DNA of 64,000 bases from Sulfurimonas sp. (GCA_030949825.1 JAUZSC010000011.1:26695-90694); one strand, 5' to 3'. Numbered from the stretch's first letter, positions 9,616 to 18,215 are shown. Made by a program: numbers and translations. The notes: a model not told the origin generated them from the letters alone.

Positions 9616-10452
9616 TCATTGTTTTTTTTCCAAGAATTCAAGGTTTTTTATATCCATCTTATTGAAAGCAAATATTTTATTTCCTAAGTCTTTTAAGCTT
9701 ACACCAATATGATATAACTCTTCATTATCTATAATCAAAAATCTATCATGATATTTACTTGAAATTTTTATCTCTAAATTATTGAATTGTTTATTATCTT
9801 TTTCTATATCCAATTTTAATTGTTTGGAGACTATTTTTGTTTTGATTGTAAACTTTATATTTGGATATTTACTGAAAATAGTTAATATTGTTTCATCTAT
9901 ATAATTATCTATAAGTATTACTTCATTTTTGGCGTTTGAGAGTAATTTATTTATAAATATGTAGGCATCAAAGATTTGTCCTTCATAAAATATACCTTGC
10001 TTGATCTCTAGCGTATTATCTTTAATTTTTGATTTTACTAAATCCATATCATTTTCAAGATTGTGTAGTCTTTGTTCTGTAATTTTATGAGTATTGATAG
10101 CGTAGCCATTTGATATATACTCTTTTAAAATAGATGTCGCCCACTGACGGAATTTTGTAGCTTTATAGGAACTAACTCTATACCCTACACAAATAACAGC
10201 ATCTAAATTGTAATGCCTTATTGTTCTTTTTACTTTTCTAGTGCCTTCTTGACGAACTACCGAGAAATCCTCGGTAGTTGCATGTTCATCTAACTCTTGC
10301 TCTTTATAAATATTTTTAAAATGCAGACTGACATTATCAGAACTTGTTTCAAATAGCTCTGATATTTGTAATTGACTAAGCCAAGCCGTATCATTTTCAA
10401 AAGATACAGATAGCTCAATCTCACCATTATTATATTTTATTAAATTATTCAT
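9616..10452 (-). CDS. RhuM-family protein with C-terminal PLD-like domain
   Basis: 278 residues. Residues ~1-125 are a RhuM domain closely parallel to that of the Fic protein at 4133 (TAWLSQLQISELFETSSD, RKVKRTIRHYNLDAVICVGYR, ATKFRQWATSILKEYI). Residues ~160-278 look like a phospholipase-D-fold domain (KNEVILIDNYIDETIL; HDRFLIID at ~235 in the position of an HKD motif; then GVSLKDLG). This may be a nuclease, but the HKD lysine is replaced. It lies between legC (7 bases away) and neuD. Its TGA is the last triplet of the intron's 5' exon, so the protein is unchanged by splicing. Its role is unknown. Confidence 0.75.
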   Translation of the reverse strand: MNNLIKYNNGEIELSVSFENDTAWLSQLQISELFETSSDNVSLHFKNIYKEQELDEHATTEDFSVVRQEGTRKVKRTIRHYNLDAVICVGYRVSSYKATKFRQWATSILKEYISNGYAINTHKITEQRLHNLENDMDLVKSKIKDNTLEIKQGIFYEGQIFDAYIFINKLLSNAKNEVILIDNYIDETILTIFSKYPNIKFTIKTKIVSKQLKLDIEKDNKQFNNLEIKISSKYHDRFLIIDNEELYHIGVSLKDLGNKIFAFNKMDIKNLEFLEKKQ

Positions 10453-10458
10453 AGTTAG

Positions 10459-11601
10459 TTATATCACAATACTACTAGAAATATTCACAACTCTATCTTC
10501 AAACCATTCCGAGTTTGACAAGTCCCCAGATTGACAATCTTTAAACATTTCCAACTTATTCATAAGTCTCCAGATGCAACGAGTCATAATGCCATTGTCG
10601 TTAGTGCATTTTAAAAAGTCATCTCGCGTTTGTCTATTCTTTAAAATCACTGCGTTTAGCCAATAGTTGGAAGTAGAATTTTCAGGCTCAGTTATAAACT
10701 CTATATCTGACTCTTTAAAAAAAGCTTCATATTCTTTTGCTAACTCTCTCTGTTTTTCAATGAAAAAAGGAAGTTGTTCCATCTGTGCCACACCTAGTGC
10801 CGCACTTAAGTTTGTAAGTCTATAGTTATAGCCTATCTCATCATGAACATACTCGTAAGGGTCTGGAACTTTTGCAGTGGTTGTGATGTGTTTTGCTCTT
10901 TTAGCTAACTCTGCATCATCTGTCACTAGCATACCACCACCACCAGTAGTGATGATTTTATTTCCATTAAAACTAAATACACCAACTTTCCCAAAACTAC
11001 CAGTATGTTTTCCCTTATAGTATGAGCCAAGAGATTCAGCAGCATCTTCTACAACACTTATATTATACTCATCACAAATGCTAACTATCTCATCTATTTT
11101 ACATGGATGACCAAAAGTGTGCATTGGAACACAGGCTTTTATTGTTTTATTTGTAGTTTTATTTATGCACTCGTTTGCTTCATTCATAAATGTAAACTCT
11201 TCTAAAAACTCTTTGAGCTTTGAAGGAGACAAGCCTAATGTTTCTTTATCTACATCTACAAACACAGGCTTTGCACTGCAGTAACTAATGGCGTTTGCAG
11301 TAGCGATGAAAGTCAAAGGCTGTGTAATAACCTCACATGTTTCATCAACTCCAACCAGTTTTAAGCCTATGTGTAAAGCGGATGTTCCGTTTGATGTAGC
11401 TACTGCATATTTAGTTCCTGAAAACTCAGCGACCATCTCTTCTAGTTGTGTTACATACTTCCCAACACTTGAAACAAATGTAGAATCTATCGCTTCGTTT
11501 ATATATTTTTTTTCATTCCCTATAAACCTTGGTTCGTGAAGAGGTAAAAACTCTTTAGTATTGTAAAGTTTTTGAATGAAATCTACTATATCTTTATACA
11601 T
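10459..11601 (-). CDS. legC: LegC-type PLP-dependent UDP-amino-sugar aminotransferase
   Basis: Installs the 4-amino group on the UDP-4-keto-6-deoxy sugar made by the upstream dehydratase, using pyridoxal phosphate. It is a 380-residue DegT/DnrJ/EryC1-family protein with LPLHEPRFIGNEKKYI at the N-terminus, ATSNGTSALHIGLKLVGV, VPMHTFGHPCKI, VVEDAAESLGS (the Asp contacting the PLP ring) and FSFNGNKIITTGGGGML (Schiff-base Lys at about residue 213). The start at 11601 is two bases after the dehydratase stop, an operon arrangement. The ending VVNISSSIVI resembles the family's short proline/serine tail, so it looks complete. Confidence 0.88.
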   Translation of the reverse strand: MYKDIVDFIQKLYNTKEFLPLHEPRFIGNEKKYINEAIDSTFVSSVGKYVTQLEEMVAEFSGTKYAVATSNGTSALHIGLKLVGVDETCEVITQPLTFIATANAISYCSAKPVFVDVDKETLGLSPSKLKEFLEEFTFMNEANECINKTTNKTIKACVPMHTFGHPCKIDEIVSICDEYNISVVEDAAESLGSYYKGKHTGSFGKVGVFSFNGNKIITTGGGGMLVTDDAELAKRAKHITTTAKVPDPYEYVHDEIGYNYRLTNLSAALGVAQMEQLPFFIEKQRELAKEYEAFFKESDIEFITEPENSTSNYWLNAVILKNRQTRDDFLKCTNDNGIMTRCIWRLMNKLEMFKDCQSGDLSNSEWFEDRVVNISSSIVI

Positions 11602-11603
11602 GT

Positions 11604-12800
11604 TTACATCTTCCCATCAAGATATTTACCAGTCTCTTTATGTCCAAAATCTGGAATCATTGTAAAAAATTCTTTTATAATTTCCTCTTTTGTCCATGAG
11701 AGACTGTTTTTATAGTTTTTGATAGTTTTTTCAAAATGGTTTAACTTCTCTTCATCAAAAATCGCTTCATTTTTGATAACACCAAGATTTTCAAATCTAT
11801 CCATATCTAAAGTCTCGCGTTCTGTAAAAAACTCTTCAAAATCTTTTTCTCCAGTTGTATCACTTGAAGTAAATAGACAAGGCCATTTCCCCACTTGTGG
11901 CAAAGTTTTAGCTAACTTTCTAGCTTCATCTTCATCTTTACACAAATATGCTTCATAGCCTAAATCTTCAAGATACTTTACTGCAATATCAGCAAAAGAG
12001 ATAAGATGTAAATTTTCACTTAGTTTAGGAAAAAATATATCTCTATTTTCTCCAAAGATACAAGACATAAGACAAAGTTCACCAGATTCTTGTGGTGTTA
12101 CAAAGTATCTTTTTATATCATTTGGTGCTACTATAGGGTGATTTTTTTGTATTCGTTGGTTAAATCCATGAAGTAAACTACCATCACTAAAAGCAACATT
12201 TGCGAATCTTGCCATTGATACTTTTATATCCATAGAATTTTTATGCACAAACATCTCCATAATTCTTTTTGACGCTCCCATCATATTTACAGGGTTTGCA
12301 GCTTTATCTGTACTTACACAAAAATACTTTTTAGTTTTATTTGCTATAGATTGTTTTATAGTTTTATCTGTATTAAATACATTTGTTTCAATCATCCGCA
12401 TAAGGGTAAAAGGGTCTTTTTCACTTCGTACATGCTTTAAAGCGGAAAGATTTAATACATAATCATATTTACCATCTGATTTTATAAATGCATCATACTC
12501 AAAAGAACCAATATCAAGTGCAAAAGTTGCAAATTCTCCATCTATATAACCGTATGAACTTCTAATATCTCTTACAAGTTCTACCATATTGTTTTCAGAT
12601 ATATCTACAACATGTAACTTTTTTGGATTTCGCTTAAAGATCTCTTTTGTTACAGCTTGACCAATAGAACCTGCGGCTCCAATTACTAAAAAAGTTGAAG
12701 TTGAAACTATGTTTTTCAATTCTTCACTCTTATTTTTAATATCATCTGTAAATAATTCTTTTGTTCTTCCTATAAGATTTAATATTTTATTCATTCTCAA
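11604..12800 (-). CDS. legB: UDP-N-acetylglucosamine 4,6-dehydratase, CapD/FlaA1-like (LegB-type role)
   Basis: Catalyses the first committed step toward legionaminic/bacillosamine-type sugars: oxidation, dehydration and reduction of UDP-GlcNAc to the 4-keto-6-deoxy sugar. NAD-binding GAAGSIGQ starts at residue 41. The catalytic helix is [12 protein letters not shown] near residue 174, where Met replaces the usual SDR Tyr and the Lys is kept, as in FlaA1/WbpM. The 398-residue length fits the soluble long form. Translation may start at either of two ATGs (12800 or 12794), both overlapping the end of the epimerase/reductase gene. It is followed directly by the aminotransferase. Confidence 0.85.
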   Translation of the reverse strand: MRMNKILNLIGRTKELFTDDIKNKSEELKNIVSTSTFLVIGAAGSIGQAVTKEIFKRNPKKLHVVDISENNMVELVRDIRSSYGYIDGEFATFALDIGSFEYDAFIKSDGKYDYVLNLSALKHVRSEKDPFTLMRMIETNVFNTDKTIKQSIANKTKKYFCVSTDKAANPVNMMGASKRIMEMFVHKNSMDIKVSMARFANVAFSDGSLLHGFNQRIQKNHPIVAPNDIKRYFVTPQESGELCLMSCIFGENRDIFFPKLSENLHLISFADIAVKYLEDLGYEAYLCKDEDEARKLAKTLPQVGKWPCLFTSSDTTGEKDFEEFFTERETLDMDRFENLGVIKNEAIFDEEKLNHFEKTIKNYKNSLSWTKEEIIKEFFTMIPDFGHKETGKYLDGKM

Positions 12801-13771
12801 CCTTTAAATACCATTCATACATAGTTCCAATACCATCTTCAAGTTCTACTTTATGTTTCCAGGCTAAACTATGTAACTTAGAAGGGTCAGTTAGTTTTAT
12901 CATAGTACCATCTGGTTTAGTGTCATTAAAATAAAGTTCGCCGTTATATCCAACAATATTTTTAATAGTTAGTGCTAATTCTTTTATAGATATATCTATA
13001 CCTGCTCCTATGTTTATATGGGTGTTTCTTATTTCTGTATTTGCCGAAGCTAAAGCATCGGTTCCGATTGTGTCTTTGAAGTCTCTACTCTCAAGTAAAA
13101 ACACACAAGCATCTGCCATATCTTCACTATATAAAAATTCTCTTCGTGGTTTGCCACTTCCCCATATCTCAACTTGAGGGGTATTATTTACTTTTGCTTC
13201 ATGCATCTTTCTTAAAAGTGCTGGTAACACATGTGAAGTTTCTAAGTCAAAGTTGTCATTTGGTCCATAAAGATTTGTAGGCATTACAGATATAAAGTTT
13301 GTACCATATTGAATATTGTAACTTTCACACATCTTTATACCTGCTATCTTTGCTATGGCGTATGGTTCATTTGTGTATTCTAGTTCTGAAGTTAAAAGGC
13401 TATCTTCTCTCATAGGTTGTGGTGCATTTTTTTGGGTAGATGCAAGTACTTCCTAGAAACAATAGTTTTGTTACCTTGTGTAGGTAGCTTTGATGAATTA
13501 CATTGTTTTGAATCTGTAAGTTTTCATAAATGAAGTCTGCTCTGTAAGTGTTGTTTGCTACTATGCCACCTACTTTTGCAGCTGCAAGTATTACATACTC
13601 TGGTTTTTCAGTTTTAAAGAAGTTTGCTACTGCTACACTATCTAATAAATCTAACTCTTTATGAGTTTTATATATTAAGTTTGTATAGCCTTTAGATTGT
13701 AGATTTTTAACTATTGCACTACCAACTAATCCACTATGACCTGCTATGTATATTTTACTTGTTTTATTCAT
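12787..13771 (-). pseudogene. fcl: GDP-L-fucose synthase-type epimerase/reductase, frameshifted
   Basis: Converts GDP-4-keto-6-deoxymannose to GDP-L-fucose, or a related GDP-sugar. The first segment has the NADP motif [28 protein letters not shown] and FLGSTCIYP (catalytic Ser). The second has [28 protein letters not shown] (YxxxK), [10 protein letters not shown] and [18 protein letters not shown]. The frame breaks near 13430, where seven A replace six (IYPKK... instead of IYPKNAPQP). The repaired length is about 328, normal for the family. No GDP-mannose dehydratase is present in the window. Confidence 0.9.
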
Positions 13772-13772
13772 A

Positions 13773-13895
13773 TTAATGATGATTCTTTTTATTTGTTTTT
13801 TTAAAATCTATCTTATCTACATAAAAACCAGCAATAAATACAATTAGGGTTAAGCCTATAATAAAATATGCCATTTCGTTTCCACTATTTTCCAC
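13773..13895 (-). CDS. Small single-pass membrane protein (40 aa)
   Basis: Starts at GTG (13895) five bases after GGGGAG; an internal ATG lies at 13874. One hydrophobic segment ([17 protein letters not shown]) is followed by a Lys/His-rich tail. It ends just before the fcl start. There is no recognised family. Small two-peptide accessory subunits of transporters look similar, but no transporter is adjacent. Confidence 0.4.
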   Translation of the reverse strand: MENSGNEMAYFIIGLTLIVFIAGFYVDKIDFKKTNKKNHH

Positions 13896-13968
13896 CTTGC
13901 TCCCCTTCTGATTTTTTTATTATTTGAATACCGGTAAAATAAAAAGCAATAAAAAATACTATTCCCAC
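13885..13968 (-). CDS. Possible 27-aa membrane peptide
   Basis: A short ORF from GTG (13968) with one hydrophobic stretch (GIVFFIAFYFTGIQII) and a polar tail. Its end overlaps the start of the next small ORF. It begins right at the edge of a palindromic repeat, so it may be the cut-off C-terminus of a larger membrane protein rather than a gene. Confidence 0.25.
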   Translation of the reverse strand: MGIVFFIAFYFTGIQIIKKSEGEQGGK

Positions 13969-14106
13969 TAATCAACAACCCCGAGGCAAGCCTTTTAGCT
14001 AAACGCTAAAACTTTTTTTCGTAAACTAAAAAGTAGTGGTATATCCAGAGGTTATTATCTTATATCACGACCCAAGGGTCGGGGAATTAAACCCTCCACT
14101 GATTAA
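13966..14106. repeat. REP/MITE-like palindromic element
   Basis: About 140 bases bounded by CCACTAATCAACAACCCCGA on one side and, inverted, CAGTGGAGGGTTTAATTCCCCGA on the other. The CCCCGA arms (13979-13984) can pair with TCGGGG (14079-14084). A perfect hairpin CGACCC-AA-GGGTCG lies at 14068-14081. The layout resembles REP elements mobilised by RAYT transposases, but no transposase is near. From here to 14215 nothing else was seen. Confidence 0.5.
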
Positions 14107-14215
14107 ATAACTATAGTTAAAATTATCTACAAATAACTTTAAAAAGATAAGTACCGTACCAATATTAGCAAAGTTAATAAAACCTTTGCCTAACTCTTCT
14201 TCTATATGTCTTATA

Positions 14216-15421
14216 CTATTTTCTTGCAAGTTGTTCCTTTAATATTTTCTTTCCACTTTCAACACCAGGTTGATCATAAGCATTTATATACATAAACTTA
14301 GCGCATACAGAGGTAAGAAGTTCATACTCAAACATCAAACTAGCTATTGCTTTTTCACACACGCCATCTATGGTGATTACATCACAAGGAATATCATTAA
14401 GGTTATTAATTGACGCTATTGTAGCATCTGCCTGCTTATTTATGAGTGAAGAAAACTCTATACCATCGATATAATCTAACTCTTCTAGACCTTTTAGTTT
14501 TACACTTGGGATTTTCAAATTATTATCAAAGTCATCTACTTTTATAACTGTTACTGTTTTATCTCGTTTTCCTTCAACTATTAGCTGTAAAAATGAATGT
14601 TGATCGATTGGTCCAATAATTCCAATAGGTGTTAAACCTTGTCTTGTCGAGTTAATGTCTACTTTACCTAAACTTTCACCCCATAACTGTATATACCACT
14701 TGTTAAAGCCCTCTAAGCGTGAAGAGTACGAAAAGACTACATTTATGTTGAAACTATTTTTATATTCTGTAAAAAATCTTGCTTTTTTTATAAGTCTTTC
14801 ATACACTTCTTCTTTTTTAAAAAAAGATTCAGAGGTCTTCTTAATGCCTTGTAAAATATCATCAATGTTCATTCCAACAATAGCTAGAGGAAGAAGTCCA
14901 ACAGCAGAAAAGACAGAAAATCTACCACCAACATCTTTTGGAATAGGAAATGTTTTTATATCGTTTGCCTGAGCATAAGTATTTAACTTAGAATCATGTT
15001 CTGTTATTACTAAAGTATTGTTCTTATCACATTTTACAAGTGAGTTTATATATTTAAAGATTGATACAGTTTCGATTGTAGTTCCAGACTTAGATATAAC
15101 AACAAAAAGAGTGTCTTCTAAGTCTATGGCTTCTATTTTTGATTTTATGTCTATAGGGTCTGTTGTTTCTAGAAAGTAAAGTTGTTTAGTTAATGTCTTA
15201 GAATGTTTTAAAAACTTATATATTGCATAAGTTCCAAGTGTACTTCCACCTATGCCTATAACTACAATATTAGTTTGTTTCACAGTACTAGCGTATTCTT
15301 TAAAAGCACTTGTATCTTGCTTTACAAGATTGTAGTAACCAATAGTTTCTTTTTCTTTTAGTATCTCAGTAAATACGTCTTCATTGGATATGGTGGGGTT
15401 AAAGTTGTGTTGATAATTCAT
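14216..15421 (-). CDS. pgi: Glucose-6-phosphate isomerase
   Basis: Interconverts glucose-6-phosphate and fructose-6-phosphate in the cytoplasm. It is a 401-residue, short-form Pgi. The SIS fold shows in IGIGGSTLGTYAIYKFL and the signature VISKSGTTIETVSIFKY near residue 108, with GGRFSVFSAVGLLPLAI and the late QLWGESLGKVD and QGLTPIGIIGPIDQHSFLQL blocks including the catalytic Glu/His regions. It is two bases from the HEPN/MNT gene upstream and supplies hexose phosphates for the nearby galU and glmS products. The frame is intact. Confidence 0.93.
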   Translation of the reverse strand: MNYQHNFNPTISNEDVFTEILKEKETIGYYNLVKQDTSAFKEYASTVKQTNIVVIGIGGSTLGTYAIYKFLKHSKTLTKQLYFLETTDPIDIKSKIEAIDLEDTLFVVISKSGTTIETVSIFKYINSLVKCDKNNTLVITEHDSKLNTYAQANDIKTFPIPKDVGGRFSVFSAVGLLPLAIVGMNIDDILQGIKKTSESFFKKEEVYERLIKKARFFTEYKNSFNINVVFSYSSRLEGFNKWYIQLWGESLGKVDINSTRQGLTPIGIIGPIDQHSFLQLIVEGKRDKTVTVIKVDDFDNNLKIPSVKLKGLEELDYIDGIEFSSLINKQADATIASINNLNDIPCDVITIDGVCEKAIASLMFEYELLTSVCAKFMYINAYDQPGVESGKKILKEQLARK

Positions 15422-15422
15422 A

Positions 15423-16130
15423 TTAGTATTCTCTTTGCAAACTAGTTGTCATTATCATTCGTAAATCAATAAAAGCATTCTTATATTCATCTTTTTTATC
15501 CAAGATCTCTTTAATTTCATATTCGTCACATATATGCGAAGATATATTTCTTTGCTCAATCATATCTAACCAAATTTCTTCATCTTTTAAAATCCCTTGA
15601 GTATATCCCTCTTTAAATGTCATTCTTGGATTTTTTACTTCTAGTCCCAAAAATTCCAAATATCGTTTTAATGATTTCCAAGACATCTCATAAGTAAATT
15701 CAAATCTTTTAACGACTAAGTCTAAATATACATCTTCAAAACCATCAGACTTAAAATCATTTTCTCTTTGGCAAACATTTATATACCTGTCTAATGCATT
15801 AGAAAAATTATACAAGCCATCTTCGGCTCGTAATTTTTTAGTCGAGCTAAATAAAACTTTCCCAGTTGATTTTACTCTATTTTTAAACCTATCTCCTGCT
15901 TTAGAAATATTTTGAACATCTATTTTAACAAGCGTTTTAATATTGTTAATATCTTCATCTATTAAATAGCTTTGCGTAAAGTTCTCATCATCATAGGCGA
16001 TATCGATATCACTACCTTCTTTTGCTGTGCCGTTTGCCTGGGAACCATACAAATATATTCTAGTTGGATTTGCATACTTTAAGATAATAGATTTTATTTC
16101 ATTTATTAAACTTCTTGTGTTTTGCATCAT
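15423..16130 (-). CDS. MNT nucleotidyltransferase fused to HEPN-like (HI0074) substrate-binding domain
   Basis: 235 residues. Residues ~15-95 are a minimal nucleotidyltransferase with YLYGSQANGTAKEGSDIDIA (GSx10DxD metal-binding motif, residues 29-43). Residues ~105-235 match the HI0074-type helical substrate-binding/HEPN fold (FSNALDRYINVCQ, FEFTYEMSWKSLKRYLEFLG, RNISSHICDEY). In HEPN/MNT toxin-antitoxin systems these are usually two proteins, with the MNT part modifying and silencing the HEPN RNase. Here they are one chain. The canonical RxxxxH is weakly represented by RNISSH. It may be a self-neutralising module or a housekeeping nucleotidyltransferase. Confidence 0.8.
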   Translation of the reverse strand: MMQNTRSLINEIKSIILKYANPTRIYLYGSQANGTAKEGSDIDIAYDDENFTQSYLIDEDINNIKTLVKIDVQNISKAGDRFKNRVKSTGKVLFSSTKKLRAEDGLYNFSNALDRYINVCQRENDFKSDGFEDVYLDLVVKRFEFTYEMSWKSLKRYLEFLGLEVKNPRMTFKEGYTQGILKDEEIWLDMIEQRNISSHICDEYEIKEILDKKDEYKNAFIDLRMIMTTSLQREY

Positions 16131-16180
16131 TTAAACCTCTTTGCTACTTAAATTGTACCCATACATTGATTAAAAATCAT

Positions 16181-16810
16181 TTATTTCAAAATCTCATAAA
16201 CCTTACTCTCACTTTTCATCTGCACAGTAAATTCTACTCTTCTTGCATTTTCTTGTAACTTAGAAAATGCCATTCCATTGGCTCTAAAGTATTTTTCAAG
16301 CCAAGGTCTATGTTCTTTTATTATATCATCTTCTAAAGAATAACAGTATGCTAAAACATTATAAGCTCTACTTTGGGAAAGTTCCATATTTTTAAGATAA
16401 ATCTCTTTTTTTGAAGAAGTACTTTTCCATGTATCTGAGGTATGTCCTTCAACTCTAAGTTCTAGTATTTCATCCACATAATCTTTTGAAGTTAAAATAG
16501 CGATATATCTTGAAAAAAATTCTTGTAAAATGATTTTAAATTCATCTTTTAGATCACTTTTACTCACTTCAAACAAAACTTCAGGAGAAGAAAATACGAT
16601 GCTATTATCTTTAGTAATTGTGGCATCCCAAGCTAGCAAATCATTTTCAAACTCAGAAAAAAGCGCCTCATTAAGGTTTACTTTCGTATCTCTGTACTCA
16701 GTCGCGACATCGACCAGCACCTTCTTCTCCGATTCGACTTCTATCATAAAACTTACCGCAATAAATAAAAAAATAAGCATAAGTCCTGACATCATATCCG
16801 AGATGCTCAT
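16181..16810 (-). CDS. OmpA/MotB-like membrane protein
   Basis: 209 residues with a single N-terminal membrane segment (SGLMLIFLFIAVSFMIEVE) and a C-terminal OmpA-like peptidoglycan-binding domain (ILELRVEGHTSDTW, NMELSQSRAYNVLAYC, RANGMAFSKLQENARRVEF). This is the stator-partner architecture of MotB, or ZorB of Zorya. In-frame sequence upstream (TSNEWMSISDMM) matches the family better than the ATG alone, so the true start may be a non-AUG codon a few residues earlier, overlapping the upstream gene. It pairs with the MotA-type protein at 16818. Confidence 0.78.
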   Translation of the reverse strand: MSISDMMSGLMLIFLFIAVSFMIEVESEKKVLVDVATEYRDTKVNLNEALFSEFENDLLAWDATITKDNSIVFSSPEVLFEVSKSDLKDEFKIILQEFFSRYIAILTSKDYVDEILELRVEGHTSDTWKSTSSKKEIYLKNMELSQSRAYNVLAYCYSLEDDIIKEHRPWLEKYFRANGMAFSKLQENARRVEFTVQMKSESKVYEILK

Positions 16811-16817
16811 CCATTCA

Positions 16818-17405
16818 TTACTCGTTTTCAGGAGCAGCCTTTAGGGTTTGAGTCACTGATAATATTGTCGATACACTCATTCCAACTATGGAGGTAAAAA
16901 AGGCGGTTTTTAGTCCTACTAAAATCTCATTTACACTATTTACAATGTCTGCAGGGTTAAAACCTTGTAAACCTATAAATATTCCTACAAATGTACCTAA
17001 AACTCCAACACTCACTATCTGCCCTTTTAAGTCTTTACCTGTTTTATGATCAAGAAATCCAAGTATAAAAATGACAACTACAAATGTAATATTTATAGGA
17101 TCAACTAAAACATCGACAAATGTTGAACGCGATGCTTCCAACTCTTCTAACGTTTTGCTACAAACACCAAGGCTTAAAATTGCCCGATTACTCGAGATAA
17201 TTTTCTCACTAATACCTTCAATACTTGCGAGTTCATCTATACTTTTAAAACATTGATTGGCATCTCGATAGGCAATAATCTTTTGAGACTTAGCTTTACC
17301 AATGCCATTTAGTTTTAGTAAATCATCTGCTGTGGCATTGTTTAAATCTACTGTTGCATGTAAGCTACCCAAACTTAAAAAAATGAGTATAAGATATTTT
17401 AAAAT
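16818..17405 (-). CDS. ComEA-like helix-hairpin-helix protein fused to MotA/TolQ/ExbB-type channel domain
   Basis: The N-terminus is a signal peptide (LKYLILIFLSLGSLHA) followed by a ComEA-type helix-hairpin-helix DNA-binding domain (VDLNNATADDLLKLNGIGKA, FKSIDELASIEGISEK). Without a frame change it continues into a membrane domain (NITFVVVIFILGFLDHKTGK, IVSVGVLGTFVGIFIGLQGF, GLKTAFFTSIVGMSVST) of the MotA/TolQ/ExbB family. A TTG at 17372 would cut the signal peptide. The frame extends to an AUU at 17405 with GAGGAG eight bases upstream, the better start. The OmpA-type partner follows directly. Possible roles are a proton-driven DNA-uptake or sensing machine, or a deletion fusion. Confidence 0.62.
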   Translation of the reverse strand: MLKYLILIFLSLGSLHATVDLNNATADDLLKLNGIGKAKSQKIIAYRDANQCFKSIDELASIEGISEKIISSNRAILSLGVCSKTLEELEASRSTFVDVLVDPINITFVVVIFILGFLDHKTGKDLKGQIVSVGVLGTFVGIFIGLQGFNPADIVNSVNEILVGLKTAFFTSIVGMSVSTILSVTQTLKAAPENE

Positions 17406-17421
17406 AATACTAACTCCTCTT

Positions 17422-18215
17422 TTATTTTCTAATTCTTAAAAATATAGGAAACCTTGGCTTCCCCTTTGATGTAAGTCCATAATATTTAAATGTAATAATA
17501 GAGCCTATTTTTGGAGGATTATCTCTTTTCTCATTACTCAGTCCACTTCCTATTTTTATAACTTTCTTATTTTTCATTTTACATGACAAAGAACCAACTA
17601 AGCCTTTATACTTACCCTGTCCCTCATTATAGCCAACTACTTTACACTCAGCATCTCACATAACTTTTTACTTTTAAAGCATTGTTATTACGACCGGCAT
17701 AGTACTCTAAACTTCCATCACGAACGACAAGACCTTCTCCGCCTTTTTGTTCAATGATTTTTAAATACTCATTTAAATGTTCTTTATTTTTTACTTTTAT
17801 TTGTTTGATTATTTTAATGTATTTACTTGTCTTTACTTTTTCAAGTCTTCCAAGCAAGTCACCCTTGAGCCTCTGGAACTTCAAAAATATTATAAGTTAT
17901 ATTTTTCCATCCATCATGTGCTTCCTTTTTCTTAACTATAGAAACAAGTCCTGAGAAGTCACCCCGCGAAGTCCATAACTCACCATCAAGTTTATAGCTT
18001 GGAAAATCTTTTGTAAAAAATACAGGAGCATTAAAAACTTTCCCGCCACGAGAAATTAACTGTTTTCCATCCCAATACGCACGAACACCATCAAGTTTTT
18101 CACTCATATACCAAGTACTGACATTCATATCGTCTTTGTATGTATTTAAAAGTAATAAAGATGGATTTTTTGCTTCAAGAGAGATAAAGATGAAAAACAG
18201 TATCAATAATTTCAT
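17422..18215 (-). pseudogene. Periplasmic ATP-dependent DNA ligase (Lig E type), two frameshifts
   Basis: Seals nicks in double-stranded DNA using ATP. The signal peptide KLLILFFIFISLEA predicts export. The adenylation motif is EKLDGVRAYWDG (Lys that takes AMP), followed by KLDGELWTSRGDF, EGLVVRDGSLEYY and a C-terminal OB-fold ending KGKPRFPIFLRIRK. The frame breaks near 17880 (one extra G in AAGGG; EAQ-stop instead of EAKGDLLGRL) and near 17650 (an apparent four-base insertion before DAECKVVGYNEGQGK). The repaired length of ~265 fits Lig E. The nearby ComEA domain is suggestive, since Lig E is thought to act on incoming or extracellular DNA. Confidence 0.83.

Noticed and set aside
13966..14106. 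tRNA or small structured RNA gene
   Set aside because: No cloverleaf or TΨC/anticodon pattern; the inverted-repeat layout fits a REP-like element better.
16181..17405. Zorya anti-phage system (ZorA/ZorB)
   Set aside because: The MotA-type part is short, lacks the long ZorA tail and is fused to ComEA. No ZorC, ZorD or ZorE gene adjoins.
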